DNA from: Gemmatimonadaceae bacterium | GTDB lineage: Bacteria; Gemmatimonadota; Gemmatimonadetes; Gemmatimonadales; Gemmatimonadaceae | Direction: 5' to 3' | Assembly (NCBI GenBank): GCA_016742275.1 | Contig: JACVCD010000006.1 | Location: 186,001-250,000 of the forward strand | Length of the DNA stretch: 64,000 nucleotides | Shown: positions 51,253-59,554 of the stretch, piece after piece | Layout of the letters: the number at the start of each line of letters is the position of its first letter | Position numbering within the stretch: the first letter of the stretch is position 1 | Notes under the pieces: model-generated | The model's input: the letters and a program-made list of their open reading frames with translations, nothing else | The model's database searches: none | Told to the model about the DNA's origin: nothing | Translations under genes and position numbers: made by a program

Positions 51253-52557
51253 ATGGTTGGCACGTTCCGCCGGCGGCGATTGGCTTCCGTCGCGCTGCTG
51301 GGCGCCCTGGCCCTCGGGCTAGCCGCATGTGGCGGCGAGTACCCGAACTCGACGTTCAATCACACCACCGACTTCAACGCGGATATCGATGCGTTGTGGG
51401 ACAAGCTGCTCGTTTGGGGCACGATTGTCTTTATCGGTGTTGAGGTCGCGCTCGTGTACACCATCTTCCGCTTCCGTCGCCGTGCTGGCGCCGGCAAGCC
51501 GAAGCAGGTGCACGGCAATACGGCACTGGAAATCACCTGGACGGCGATTCCGGCCGTCATTCTGATTTTCATCGCCATCCCTACGGTCCGTACGATCTTC
51601 AAGACGCAGGCGAAGGCGGCACCGGACGCGCTGCAGGTCGAGGTGATCGGCCACCAGTGGTGGTGGGAATTCAAGTATCCCCAGCTCGGGATCACGACGG
51701 CGAACGAGTTGTACCTGCCCACTGGGCGCACGGTCAACTTCCAGCTGAAGACCATCGACGTGCTGCACTCCTTCTGGATTCCCCAGTTGGGTGGCAAGCG
51801 CGACCTGGTCTCGAACCGCACCAACTTCCTCTGGTTCACGCCGAACGCGGATCTGCCGTCGTCGGCCTACAACGGCTTCTGCGCTGAGTTCTGCGGCGCG
51901 TCTCACGCGAACATGCGCTTCCGCGCGTTCACGGTGACACCGCAGGAATTCGAGCAGTGGGCTGCGCACCAGAAGCAGAACGCCATCTTCCCGAGTGTCG
52001 CGGCTGCCGCGACGTCGGCTTCGGCGTCCGCCGGTGCGACCCCGACGGTGCTGGCCGCCAACACGGGCGCTCAGCCTGCTGCCGACACGGCCGCTGCTGC
52101 TCCCGCCGCTGCGCAGGTGCCGGTATGGGTGTTCCCGAAGGAAAAGGTCGAAGGGGAATTCAAGCACATCATCCCCACCGTCAAGCTGCCGACCACGATC
52201 TCATACGACGAATCCCTGCTCGCACAGGGTGATGCCGAACGTGGCCGTCAGACGTACAGCAAGTCCAGCTGCATCGGCTGCCACTCGATCGCCGGTACGC
52301 CATACAACATGGCCAACATCGGCCCGAACCTGACGCACGTTGGTTCGCGTTACACGATCGGCGGCGGACTGTATCCCAACGATGCCAAGCATCTGGCCTA
52401 CTGGATCAAGAGCTCGGGCCACATGAAGCCCGGCAGCCTCATGCCCACCCTGGGCAAGGGTCTTACCGATCCAAGACTCAAGATGGTTGTCAACGTCGGT
52501 GGCCTCACCGACAACGACATCGCGGATATCGTCGCCTACCTCCAGGCTCTGAAGTAG
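51253..52557 (+). CDS. ctaC: Cytochrome c oxidase subunit II with fused cytochrome c (caa3 type)
   Basis: 434 residues from ATG 51253, which places a lipobox L-A-A-C26 after a hydrophobic signal. Two membrane helices follow; the CuA domain has HQWWWEF, then C-A-E-F-C-G-A-S-H-A-N-M near residues 210-221, with both Cys, His and Met of the binuclear copper site. An Ala/Thr-rich linker leads to a C-terminal cytochrome c with C-I-G-C-H near 339 and an axial Met (GSLMPTLG). It accepts electrons from cytochrome c and passes them to subunit I. First of five ordered cta genes; 31 bases to ctaD. Confidence 0.96.
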   Translation: MVGTFRRRRLASVALLGALALGLAACGGEYPNSTFNHTTDFNADIDALWDKLLVWGTIVFIGVEVALVYTIFRFRRRAGAGKPKQVHGNTALEITWTAIPAVILIFIAIPTVRTIFKTQAKAAPDALQVEVIGHQWWWEFKYPQLGITTANELYLPTGRTVNFQLKTIDVLHSFWIPQLGGKRDLVSNRTNFLWFTPNADLPSSAYNGFCAEFCGASHANMRFRAFTVTPQEFEQWAAHQKQNAIFPSVAAAATSASASAGATPTVLAANTGAQPAADTAAAAPAAAQVPVWVFPKEKVEGEFKHIIPTVKLPTTISYDESLLAQGDAERGRQTYSKSSCIGCHSIAGTPYNMANIGPNLTHVGSRYTIGGGLYPNDAKHLAYWIKSSGHMKPGSLMPTLGKGLTDPRLKMVVNVGGLTDNDIADIVAYLQALK

Positions 52558-52588
52558 TCCTGTCACCGACCGACTGACCAACGACACG

Positions 52589-54472
52589 ATGGCAACCATC
52601 GCTGCCGCGCCCCCGTACACCAAGACCAAGGCCGAACCCGCGAATACCGGGATCTGGTCGTGGCTCACCACGGTGGACCACAAGCGCATCGGGGCGCTCT
52701 ATCTCATCTCCGGACTGTTCTTCTTCGTCGTCGGTGGCCTCGAGGCCGCCGTCATCCGTGCTCAGCTGGCTGTGCCGAACGCGAATGTCGTGTCGGCCGA
52801 GATGTACAACCAGCTGTTCACGATGCATGGCACGACGATGATCTTCCTCGCCGTCATGCCTCTCTCGGCGGCGTTCTTCAACTTCCTGATCCCGCTGCAG
52901 GTTGGCGCACGTGACGTGGCGTTCCCGCGTCTCAATGCCTTCTCGTACTGGATCTATCTGCTCGGCGGCATCTTCATCACGGTGCCGATCTTCTTCTCGG
53001 TGGCGCCGGATGGTGGTTGGTTCGGTTACGCCCCGCTGAGCACGAAGGCGTACTCGCCGCAGATCAACATGGATTTCTGGGTGCTTGGCCTCCAGATCCT
53101 GGGTATCTCGTCGCTGGCCGCCGGTTTCAACTTCATCACGACGATCATCAACATGCGTGCCCCCGGTATGTCGCTCATGCGCATGCCGATCTTCACGTGG
53201 ATGTCGTTCGTTGTGCAGTTCCTCGTGGTGCTGGCGTTCCCGGTCATCACGATCGCGCTCGTGTTCCTCCAGTTCGACCGCTTCTTCGGCACGAACTTCT
53301 ACACGATCGCCAAGGGCGCTGACCCGCTGCTCTGGCAGCACCTCTTCTGGGTGTTCGGTCACCCCGAAGTGTACATCCTGATTCTCCCGGCCTTCGGTCT
53401 CGTGTCCGAAGTGCTGCCGACGTTCTCGCGCAAGCCGCTCTTCGGTTACCCGGTCATGGTGTACTCGGGTATCCTCATCGGCTTCCTCGGCTTCGGCGTG
53501 TGGGCTCACCACATGTTCTCGGTGGGCATGGGCCCGATCGCGGACTCGGTGTTCTCACTGGCCACGATGCTGATCGCGATTCCGACGGGCGTGAAGATCT
53601 TCAACTGGATGGCGACGATGTGGGGCGGTCAGATCCGCTTCACGGTGGCCATGAAGTTTGCGATCGCGCTCGTGGGCATGTTCACCATCGGCGGTATCTC
53701 GGGCGTGATGCACAGCTCGCCGCCGGCCGACCTGCAGCAGACGGACACGTACTTCATCGTCGCGCACTTCCACTACGTGCTCTTCGGTGGCTCGGTGTTC
53801 GGTCTGTTCGCCGGCATGTACTACTACTTCCCGAAGATCACGGGCCGCTTCCTCTCCGAGAAGCTTGGCAACTGGCACTTCTGGGTGTCGTTCCTGGGAA
53901 TGAACCTCACGTTCTTCCCGATGCACTTCAGTGGTCTCCTCGGCATGCCGCGTCGCTACTACCAGTACGATTCGGGCCAGGGCTTCGAAGTGTTCAACAT
54001 GATGTCGTCGGTCGGCACGCTCATCCTGATCATTGGCACGCTGTTCGGTCTGATCAACGTGTTCAAGAGCTGGAAGGGTGGTAAGCTGGCTTCGAGCAAC
54101 CCGTGGGGTGCGGCCACGATCGAGTGGGCCATCCCGTCGCCGCCGCCTGAGTACAACTTCCTCGAGCTGCCGCAGATCAAGTCGCGGTACCCGCTCTGGA
54201 ACATGAAGGAAGGCGAAGAGCTCGTACACGAGACGACGTACGAAGAAGAGAAGGACAACCACGTCCCGACGACGAAGGAATCCGGCATCACGATGCCGAA
54301 CCCGTCGATCTGGCCGCTCATTACCGCCATGGGCATCATGGTGATGTTTATCGGCCTCATGTTCATGGAGAAGAGCGTCACCGTTGCCGTCGCCGTCATG
54401 GTGGGTGGCACCGTGTGGTGGGTCGGCTCCCTGTACAAGTGGCTGCTCACGCCGCTCGAGGATCACCACTAA
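52589..54472 (+). CDS. ctaD: Cytochrome c oxidase subunit I
   Basis: 627 residues, 12 or more membrane helices. Haem-copper ligands: His near 80 (MHGTTMIF) for the low-spin haem, H258-P-E260-V-Y262 (CuB His and the cross-linked Tyr), H307-H308 (CuB) and H393-F-H395 (haem a3 and haem a). The GHPE260 glutamate is the D-channel marker of A1-type oxidases. The C-terminal about 100 residues add an extra helix and an acidic loop. It reduces O2 and pumps protons in the inner membrane. Confidence 0.97.
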   Translation: MATIAAAPPYTKTKAEPANTGIWSWLTTVDHKRIGALYLISGLFFFVVGGLEAAVIRAQLAVPNANVVSAEMYNQLFTMHGTTMIFLAVMPLSAAFFNFLIPLQVGARDVAFPRLNAFSYWIYLLGGIFITVPIFFSVAPDGGWFGYAPLSTKAYSPQINMDFWVLGLQILGISSLAAGFNFITTIINMRAPGMSLMRMPIFTWMSFVVQFLVVLAFPVITIALVFLQFDRFFGTNFYTIAKGADPLLWQHLFWVFGHPEVYILILPAFGLVSEVLPTFSRKPLFGYPVMVYSGILIGFLGFGVWAHHMFSVGMGPIADSVFSLATMLIAIPTGVKIFNWMATMWGGQIRFTVAMKFAIALVGMFTIGGISGVMHSSPPADLQQTDTYFIVAHFHYVLFGGSVFGLFAGMYYYFPKITGRFLSEKLGNWHFWVSFLGMNLTFFPMHFSGLLGMPRRYYQYDSGQGFEVFNMMSSVGTLILIIGTLFGLINVFKSWKGGKLASSNPWGAATIEWAIPSPPPEYNFLELPQIKSRYPLWNMKEGEELVHETTYEEEKDNHVPTTKESGITMPNPSIWPLITAMGIMVMFIGLMFMEKSVTVAVAVMVGGTVWWVGSLYKWLLTPLEDHH

Positions 54473-54473
54473 G

Positions 54474-55166
54474 ATGACCGCTACCACCGCACCCACCGCC
54501 GGACACGGCGACGGCCACGCGCACGGCGGCGGCCACTACACTTCGCTCGGACTCGACAACCGCAAGATCGCCATCTGGACCTTCATCGGGTCCGAATGCA
54601 TGCTCTTCGCGTCGCTGATCTCGACGTACCTCGTGTACAAGGGACGCAGCCCGGCCGGTCCGTATCCGCACGAGGCGTGGACGAATCCGTCCACCGGTGA
54701 AGTCTTCAAGCCGATCCTCAACATCCCGGTCACCTCGGCGTCGACGTTCGTGCTGCTCATGTCGTCGCTGGCCATGGTGCTCGCGCTGGCAGCGGTGCAG
54801 AACCGCAACCTGCCGAAGCACACGTCCTGGGATCGCATTCTCGGCAATTCGAAGCTCTGGCTTTGGACGACCGCGCTGCTGGGCATCACGTTCCTCGGTT
54901 TCCAGGCGTACGAGTTCACTTCGTTCATTCACGAAGGCCTCAGCATTCGCACCAACCTGTTCGGGTCGAGCTTCTTCACCCTGACGGGCTTCCACGGTGC
55001 GCACGTGACGGCCGGTGTGCTCTGGTTGTTCACGCTGCTCGCCATCGACTACAAGCGCGGACTGCAGCCGTCGGATTCGCTTCTCGTTGACATCTGTGCG
55101 CTGTACTGGCACTTCGTCGACGTGGTGTGGATCGCGATCTTCACGCTCATCTACCTGATCAAGTGA
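54474..55166 (+). CDS. ctaE: Cytochrome c oxidase subunit III
   Basis: 230 residues from ATG 54474, one base after the ctaD stop. A His/Gly-rich N-terminus precedes IWTFIGSECMLFASLISTYLVYKG and four more helices, including GSSFFTLTGFHGAHVTAGVLWL and DICALYWHFVDVVWIAIFTLIYLIK, the conserved subunit III motifs. It stabilises the oxidase and proton uptake. The His-rich start might bind metal, unproven. Confidence 0.95.
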   Translation: MTATTAPTAGHGDGHAHGGGHYTSLGLDNRKIAIWTFIGSECMLFASLISTYLVYKGRSPAGPYPHEAWTNPSTGEVFKPILNIPVTSASTFVLLMSSLAMVLALAAVQNRNLPKHTSWDRILGNSKLWLWTTALLGITFLGFQAYEFTSFIHEGLSIRTNLFGSSFFTLTGFHGAHVTAGVLWLFTLLAIDYKRGLQPSDSLLVDICALYWHFVDVVWIAIFTLIYLIK

Positions 55167-55170
55167 GGCG

Positions 55171-55506
55171 ATGATGGCTGACCACGCACACGCCGAGCAC
55201 CACGAAGAGCATCCGACCTGGTCCACGTACTGGAAGGTCGCGCTCATCCTCACGATCATCACGGCCGTCGAAGTGTCGGCCTACTACATCCCGGCATGGG
55301 AAAACAGCTGGATCTATGTACCCAGCATGTTGATCATGTCCGCGGTGAAGTTCGTGATCGTCGTACTGTACTACATGCACCTCAAGTACGATCACAAGCT
55401 GTTCAAGGCGCTGTTCACGGGCCCGCTCATCGTGGCGAGTCTCACCTTGATCGGTCTGATGTTCCTGTTCAGCAAGCTCGTGCTGCGACTGGGTATCATC
55501 AACTGA
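55171..55506 (+). CDS. ctaF: Cytochrome c oxidase subunit IV
   Basis: 111 residues; two adjacent ATGs (55171 and 55174). His-rich start (DHAHAEHHEEHPTW) then three membrane helices, VALILTIITAVEVSAYYIPAWENSWIYVPSMLIMSAVKFVIVVLYYMHLKYD, matching the small subunit IV of bacterial caa3/bo3 oxidases. Four bases follow the ctaE stop. A UUCG hairpin and an inverted repeat separate it from ctaG. Confidence 0.9.
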   Translation: MMADHAHAEHHEEHPTWSTYWKVALILTIITAVEVSAYYIPAWENSWIYVPSMLIMSAVKFVIVVLYYMHLKYDHKLFKALFTGPLIVASLTLIGLMFLFSKLVLRLGIIN

Positions 55507-55514
55507 GTTGAATT

Positions 55515-55530
55515 TCCGGCTTCGGCCGGA
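55515..55530 (+). terminator. UUCG-capped hairpin after ctaF
   Basis: TCCGGC-TTCG-GCCGGA, six perfect pairs with a stable UUCG tetraloop, nine bases after the ctaF stop. No U-run follows; it may slow or protect the 3' end of the ctaCDEF message and not fully end it. Confidence 0.6.
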
Positions 55531-55538
55531 TGAAGTAC

Positions 55539-55631
55539 AAACGATCAGTGGTGAGTTGTGAGTGAAAGTTTCGGGTTCTGAGCATTGCTCTCGACCCGGA
55601 GCCCGAGCCCACAACCTGCCACTGATCGTTT
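55539..55631. repeat. 93-bp inverted-repeat element between ctaF and ctaG
   Basis: Terminal arms AAACGATCAGTGG (55539-55551) and CCACTGATCGTTT (55619-55631) are exact complements of 13 bases. Inside, GAGTTGTGAGTGAAAGTTTC and GGGTTCTGAG share pieces with the elements at 9.4 and 33.1 kb. It has the shape of a small palindromic mobile element (MITE- or REP-like) and contains no frame. Confidence 0.7.
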
Positions 55632-55642
55632 AGTTTTCAGTC

Positions 55643-56533
55643 ATGATTGCCTTGCTCCATCCCGTCGCGCAGTTGTCGTTGCGTGAGTTCTCGGTGCATC
55701 CAAGTACGACCATCGGCATCGGGTTGTTTGCCGCCGCCTACCTGTGGCGCGTGCGGCAGGGGCCGTCGGCGGCGGATCTGTCTCCGGCGGGATTGGAGAC
55801 ACCCAGCATTGCTGTCGATGTCCTGCCTGGCCCGACCGGTGCCCAGCAGCTGTCGTTTTTTACTTCGCTGGCGCTGTTGTTCTTCACGCTGAACGGTCCG
55901 CTGCACGATCTGAGCGATTTCTACCTGTTCAGCGGGCACATGGTGCAGCACCTCATTCTCACGCTGATCGTGCCGCCACTCATGGTGTTCGGCACACCCG
56001 GCTGGATGCTGCGACCGTTGCTGCGGGTGCCGGCATTGTTTCGTGTGGCTCGTAAATTCACGACCATCACGTGGTGCTTTACGCTGTTCAATCTGGTGCT
56101 CGCCTTTTGGCACTTGCCGCCCATGTACAACATGGCGCTGGCCAGTCATCCGGTGCACATCCTGCAGCACCTGATGTTCATCTCGGCATCGGTGCTGATG
56201 TGGTGGCCGCTCATGTCTCCGCTGCCTGAACTGCCGCGCGCAGCGTACCCGGCGCAGATGCTGTACTGCTTCCTCATGGTGATTCCGATGTCGATCATCT
56301 CGATCTACATCGCCATGGCCGACACGCTGCTGTACCCGGCGTATGCTGCCGCACCGCGCATAATGGGCATCACGCCCATGCAGGATCAGCAGTACGGTGG
56401 ACTCATCATGTGGATCCCGGGTGGTGTGTTCTTCTACGCGGTGATGACGGTGGTGTTCTTCAAGTGGTCTGCTCGTGGAGAGGACACAGAAGCGAGTGCG
56501 CAGGTGGGATGGATACCTGGGGCGCAAACGTGA
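55643..56533 (+). CDS. ctaG: Cytochrome c oxidase assembly factor CtaG (caa3_CtaG family)
   Basis: 296 residues, about seven membrane helices (IGIGLFAAAYLWRV, FFTSLALLFFTLNGPLHDLSDFYLFSGHMVQHLILTLIVPPLMVFG and on). The LHDLSD, SGHMVQHL and MYNMALASHPVHILQHLMFISASVLMWWPL motifs are those of the Bacillus caa3_CtaG family, which is needed to build active caa3 oxidase and is unrelated to the Cox11-type CtaG. Location after ctaCDEF agrees. The stop overlaps the next start in GTGA. Confidence 0.92.
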   Translation: MIALLHPVAQLSLREFSVHPSTTIGIGLFAAAYLWRVRQGPSAADLSPAGLETPSIAVDVLPGPTGAQQLSFFTSLALLFFTLNGPLHDLSDFYLFSGHMVQHLILTLIVPPLMVFGTPGWMLRPLLRVPALFRVARKFTTITWCFTLFNLVLAFWHLPPMYNMALASHPVHILQHLMFISASVLMWWPLMSPLPELPRAAYPAQMLYCFLMVIPMSIISIYIAMADTLLYPAYAAAPRIMGITPMQDQQYGGLIMWIPGGVFFYAVMTVVFFKWSARGEDTEASAQVGWIPGAQT

Positions 56534-57075
56534 AGAAGCCACAGCGAAAAGCGGGAGCAAAAAGAGCGGAAGCGAAACGACCGGAAGCGTTGGGCGGAAG
56601 CGAACGCGCGAAGGGCGGGCCAGCCAAAGGCAGCCCAGCCAAGGGCGGACCGGCCAAGAAGAAGCCAGTGAAGAGCAGGCTGCCAAAGAGCAGATCCGCG
56701 GTCAGCGCACCGGCGACCAGCAAGGCCGAGGTCTTTCCGAGTGTGGGCGATGGGGTGAATGTCGTCCGTGTCTCGCGGATTCTCGATGCGCCGGCGGCGG
56801 CTATTCTGCGTGCCATCATCGATACCGATCGTCGCGGGTGGGCGCCAACGCCACTCTACCGGGTGGTCAGTGTTCTGGCGCCACGCTTTGTACGTCTGGC
56901 GCTGCCCGACGGCTCAGAGGTCTCCATTGCCATCACTCGTCAGGGCAATACGCGTTGTGGAGTGCAGGTGGAGCATGGAAAGATTCCCGCGAACCGCACG
57001 CAAGCTGAAGTGCACAGAGAGTGGATGGGATGTCTTGCTGGACTTGCCGAGCAGCTCGACGCTGAGTGGGACTGA
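56530..57075 (+). CDS. SRPBCC/AHSA1-like domain protein with Lys/Ala-rich N-terminal tail
   Basis: 181 residues from GTG 56530 that overlaps the ctaG stop; ATG 56509 is an alternative. Residues 1-70 are almost wholly Lys, Ala, Gly, Pro and Ser in units such as GGPAKGSPAKGGPAKKKP, a likely disordered, basic tail. Residues 75-181 match the activator-of-Hsp90-ATPase-like START fold by eye: NVVRVSRILDAPAAAILRAIIDTDRRGWAPTPLYRVVSVLAPRFVRLALPDGSEVSIAITRQGNTRCGVQVEHGKI. Role unknown; translational coupling to ctaG hints at oxidase biogenesis. The tail resembles that of the phasin/H1-like protein at 29.8 kb. Confidence 0.75.
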   Translation: MKKPQRKAGAKRAEAKRPEALGGSERAKGGPAKGSPAKGGPAKKKPVKSRLPKSRSAVSAPATSKAEVFPSVGDGVNVVRVSRILDAPAAAILRAIIDTDRRGWAPTPLYRVVSVLAPRFVRLALPDGSEVSIAITRQGNTRCGVQVEHGKIPANRTQAEVHREWMGCLAGLAEQLDAEWD

Positions 57076-57103
57076 ACGACCGCACGTGAACAAGGGTGTG
57101 AAC

Positions 57104-57141
57104 GACAAAGGGGTCGCGATTGGAATCGCGACCCCTTTGTC
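57104..57141. terminator. Perfect bidirectional terminator
   Basis: GACAAAGGGGTCGCGAT and ATCGCGACCCCTTTGTC, 17 exact pairs, loop TGGA, 28 bases after the previous stop and 26 before the converging gene's stop. Palindrome serves both strands. Confidence 0.85.
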
Positions 57142-57167
57142 GTGTCAGCTACGATGATGCTGTCAGG

Positions 57168-57677
57168 CTATGCCTCGATACGTCCACCAATCGACGCGTC
57201 GACGCGACGCGCGAGCGATGGATGCTGACGCCACATGTAGTAACCCATGGCCGCCGCCGCGATCAGGTTGGCGAGCAGTACCTGCAGCCACGTCAGTCGA
57301 CCAAAGCCCTCGGCCAACACCGACGTGAAGCCCGTCCAACCGACTTCGAAGGCCACAAACAATCCCACCATGCCGATGATCGCCGATGGGGCACGCTCCG
57401 CCTTGTTTACAACCCAGGAGAAGGCGAGTCCCAATACGATGAATGCGGTGAAGTGAAAGATTGTGTAGCCAAGGAATGCGCCGGCTCGACTGGGAAGCTC
57501 ACCGTTCAGGAACAATGAGCCAACAGAATTCCCGAGCATGATAGGTGTGGCGAGTGGGTCGCCACGTACCAGATCGAGAACTGCAAACCACACCGCAATG
57601 GCGATGGCACCGATGAGTCCTACCGAGATGCCCTCTCGATATGTCGCGTTCTGCGCTGGCGCGTTTTGCGTGGACAT
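57168..57677 (-). CDS. Small four-helix membrane protein
   Basis: 169 residues with about four hydrophobic segments: GLIGAIAIAVWFAVLDLV, LGYTIFHFTAFIVLGLAFSWVV, IIGMVGLFVAFEVGWTGF and LLANLIAAAAMGYYMW. Helix-rich, few charged residues between; N-terminus in the cytoplasm. I do not recognise a named family. It converges on the AHSA1-like gene and is divergent from a lipoprotein gene 86 bases away. No reason to link it to either in function. Confidence 0.75.
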   Translation of the reverse strand: MSTQNAPAQNATYREGISVGLIGAIAIAVWFAVLDLVRGDPLATPIMLGNSVGSLFLNGELPSRAGAFLGYTIFHFTAFIVLGLAFSWVVNKAERAPSAIIGMVGLFVAFEVGWTGFTSVLAEGFGRLTWLQVLLANLIAAAAMGYYMWRQHPSLARRVDASIGGRIEA

Positions 57678-57763
57678 ACGTGCGTACCTCCTCTTGCAAA
57701 GTGATGGGGAAGAGTGATGCGCCCCCTCGACAAACTCTCACCGAAAGGACACACTGTCCAATC

Positions 57764-58369
57764 ATGAGTGCCTCACCTCGCCCCCCATATCGACGTACAC
57801 TTCGTGCCGCCATTCCGTTCGCGGTTCTGGCCACCTCCCTGGCAGCTGCGTGCGGTGGAGACGGATCGTCACGGAAGGACGTCGCTGCGGACCAGCCCAC
57901 TGGTCCCACTTGCACGAGCGCCGACACCACCCCTGTTGGATTGGCCGTTCGGGAGTACATCACGACGCTGACCCCCTTCCCGCAGCGTTATCTGAATGCT
58001 GCCGGTACCGATTCCGCCTTGCCGGAAGACGGGTTCAAGATGCTGCAGGAGAAGGGGCCGTCCTACTTCTACAGCAGCGACCCCAAGGCGCAGCAACAGA
58101 TCAAGGACAAGTTGGCCTCGGTCGGCCCCTACGCCTCGCTGCTGGTGGTCTACAAGGGCAAGACGGAGGCCGATAGCGGAAACACGGTGACCGTGTCGCT
58201 TGGAGGCCACTACGTGGGTGGGCAGCACGATGGCAAAGTGGCCGAGGTGCGCGCCATCATCGTCCAGTGCGATACCGCGGGATGGCGGGTTACCAATCCC
58301 AAGACTCCAGCAACCAAGCCGGCGGCCCCTGGCGACAGTGCCCCCAAAGCCCCGGGTGGACCGGCGTGA
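57764..58369 (+). CDS. Hypothetical lipoprotein
   Basis: 201 residues from ATG 57764 (frame open upstream to 57641 overlaps the divergent gene). Arg-rich start, hydrophobic AAIPFAVLATSLAAAC with lipobox L-A-A-A-C at Cys30, then a Gly/Ser/Lys-rich linker. The middle, VGLAVREYITTLTPFPQRYLNAAGTDSALPEDGF, and TVTVSLGGHYVGGQHDGKVAEVRAIIVQCDTAGWRVTNPK, are not from a family I know. The C-terminus is Pro/Ala-rich. Its stop is overlapped (GTGA) by the NagX-like gene. Confidence 0.75.
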   Translation: MSASPRPPYRRTLRAAIPFAVLATSLAAACGGDGSSRKDVAADQPTGPTCTSADTTPVGLAVREYITTLTPFPQRYLNAAGTDSALPEDGFKMLQEKGPSYFYSSDPKAQQQIKDKLASVGPYASLLVVYKGKTEADSGNTVTVSLGGHYVGGQHDGKVAEVRAIIVQCDTAGWRVTNPKTPATKPAAPGDSAPKAPGGPA

Positions 58370-59550
58370 AGACTGAGCGACTCGTTTCGCTCGACGTTTT
58401 TCGCGGCATGACCGTGGCCGGCATGCTGCTGGTCAACAATCCAGGGACCTGGTCGGCGATCTATCCGCCACTGGCGCACGCGCCGTGGCATGGATGGACG
58501 CCGACCGATCTGATCTTTCCGTTCTTTCTGTTCATTGTCGGTATCACTACCGAACTGTCGCTGCGTGCGCGGCGCGCCCGTGGTGACGATGAACGCGCCA
58601 TCCTGCGTCAGATCCTTCGGCGCGGTGCACTGATCTTCCTGTTTGGCGCGCTCCTGGCAGGCTTCCCGTACTTCACGTGGCCGCCGGCACTCGAAGGCGC
58701 GACGTTCTTTGAACGTGTCGTGCATCGTGTGGAGCATTGGCGTGTGATGGGTGTGCTGCAACGCATTGGCGTGGCGTACCTGTGCGGTGCCCTGCTTACA
58801 TGGCGCACCACGCTACGCCAACAGATCGCCATTCTCGCGGCATTACTGCTGGGCTATTGGGCGTTGATGACACTGGTCCCGGTACCAGACACCGGCGTTG
58901 CCGGGCGGTTCGTCCTCGACAAGCCCGATCAACTGCTGAGTGCATGGGTCGATCGCACCATTCTCGGCCTGGATCACCTGTGGTCCGGTGGCAAGACCTG
59001 GGACCCTGAAGGATTGCTCAGCACACTGCCGGCTATCGGTACCATGATCTGCGGCACATTCGCTGGTCGATGGATTGCCGAGCAGCAACGGCCGCTTCCT
59101 GAACGTCTGGCAGCACTTTTTGCTGTTGGAGCGTTGGCCATGATGGTGGGACTCATGTGGCACTGGGTCTTCCCCATCAACAAGAACATCTGGACGAGTT
59201 CCTACGTGGTATTCACGGCGGGCATTGGTGCTGTATCGCTCGCCACGTGCATGTGGATCATCGATGTGATGGAGTGGCGACGTTGGACGTTCCCGTTCGT
59301 CATTTATGGGGTGAACCCGATGCTGGCGTTTCTCGGGTCCGGTTTGATGGCTCGCATTACTTCGTCCCTGTGGACTTGGAGCAATGCGGACGGCACGCGG
59401 ACCTCGGCGCAGGCCTACGTGTTCAAGACCCTGTATGCCTCATGGCTTCCGCCGCGGGAAGCGTCCTTCGCTTACGCCGTCAGCTTCGTGGTGCTTTGGT
59501 TCCTGATTCTCTGGGGCGCCTGGAAGCGCGGTTGGGTTCTCAAGGTTTGA
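58366..59550 (+). CDS. NagX-like N-acetyltransferase (HGSNAT_cat family membrane protein)
   Basis: 394 residues from GTG 58366 overlapping the previous stop. RLVSLDVFRGMTVAGMLLVNNPGTW is the family hallmark; then H-A-P-W-H-G-W-T-P-T-D-L-I-F-P-F-F-L-F in the active-site region holding a candidate catalytic His. About ten membrane helices follow. The family includes human heparan-alpha-glucosaminide N-acetyltransferase and bacterial NagX, which acetylate amino sugars across the membrane from acetyl-CoA. Its next neighbour is a peptidoglycan-remodelling carboxypeptidase, which hints at a cell wall sugar substrate. Confidence 0.88.
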   Translation: MKTERLVSLDVFRGMTVAGMLLVNNPGTWSAIYPPLAHAPWHGWTPTDLIFPFFLFIVGITTELSLRARRARGDDERAILRQILRRGALIFLFGALLAGFPYFTWPPALEGATFFERVVHRVEHWRVMGVLQRIGVAYLCGALLTWRTTLRQQIAILAALLLGYWALMTLVPVPDTGVAGRFVLDKPDQLLSAWVDRTILGLDHLWSGGKTWDPEGLLSTLPAIGTMICGTFAGRWIAEQQRPLPERLAALFAVGALAMMVGLMWHWVFPINKNIWTSSYVVFTAGIGAVSLATCMWIIDVMEWRRWTFPFVIYGVNPMLAFLGSGLMARITSSLWTWSNADGTRTSAQAYVFKTLYASWLPPREASFAYAVSFVVLWFLILWGAWKRGWVLKV

Positions 59551-59554
59551 TGTC

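Noticed and set aside
55539-55631. Element considered as an insertion sequence
   Set aside because: Too short for a transposase and contains no frame; kept only as a palindromic repeat.
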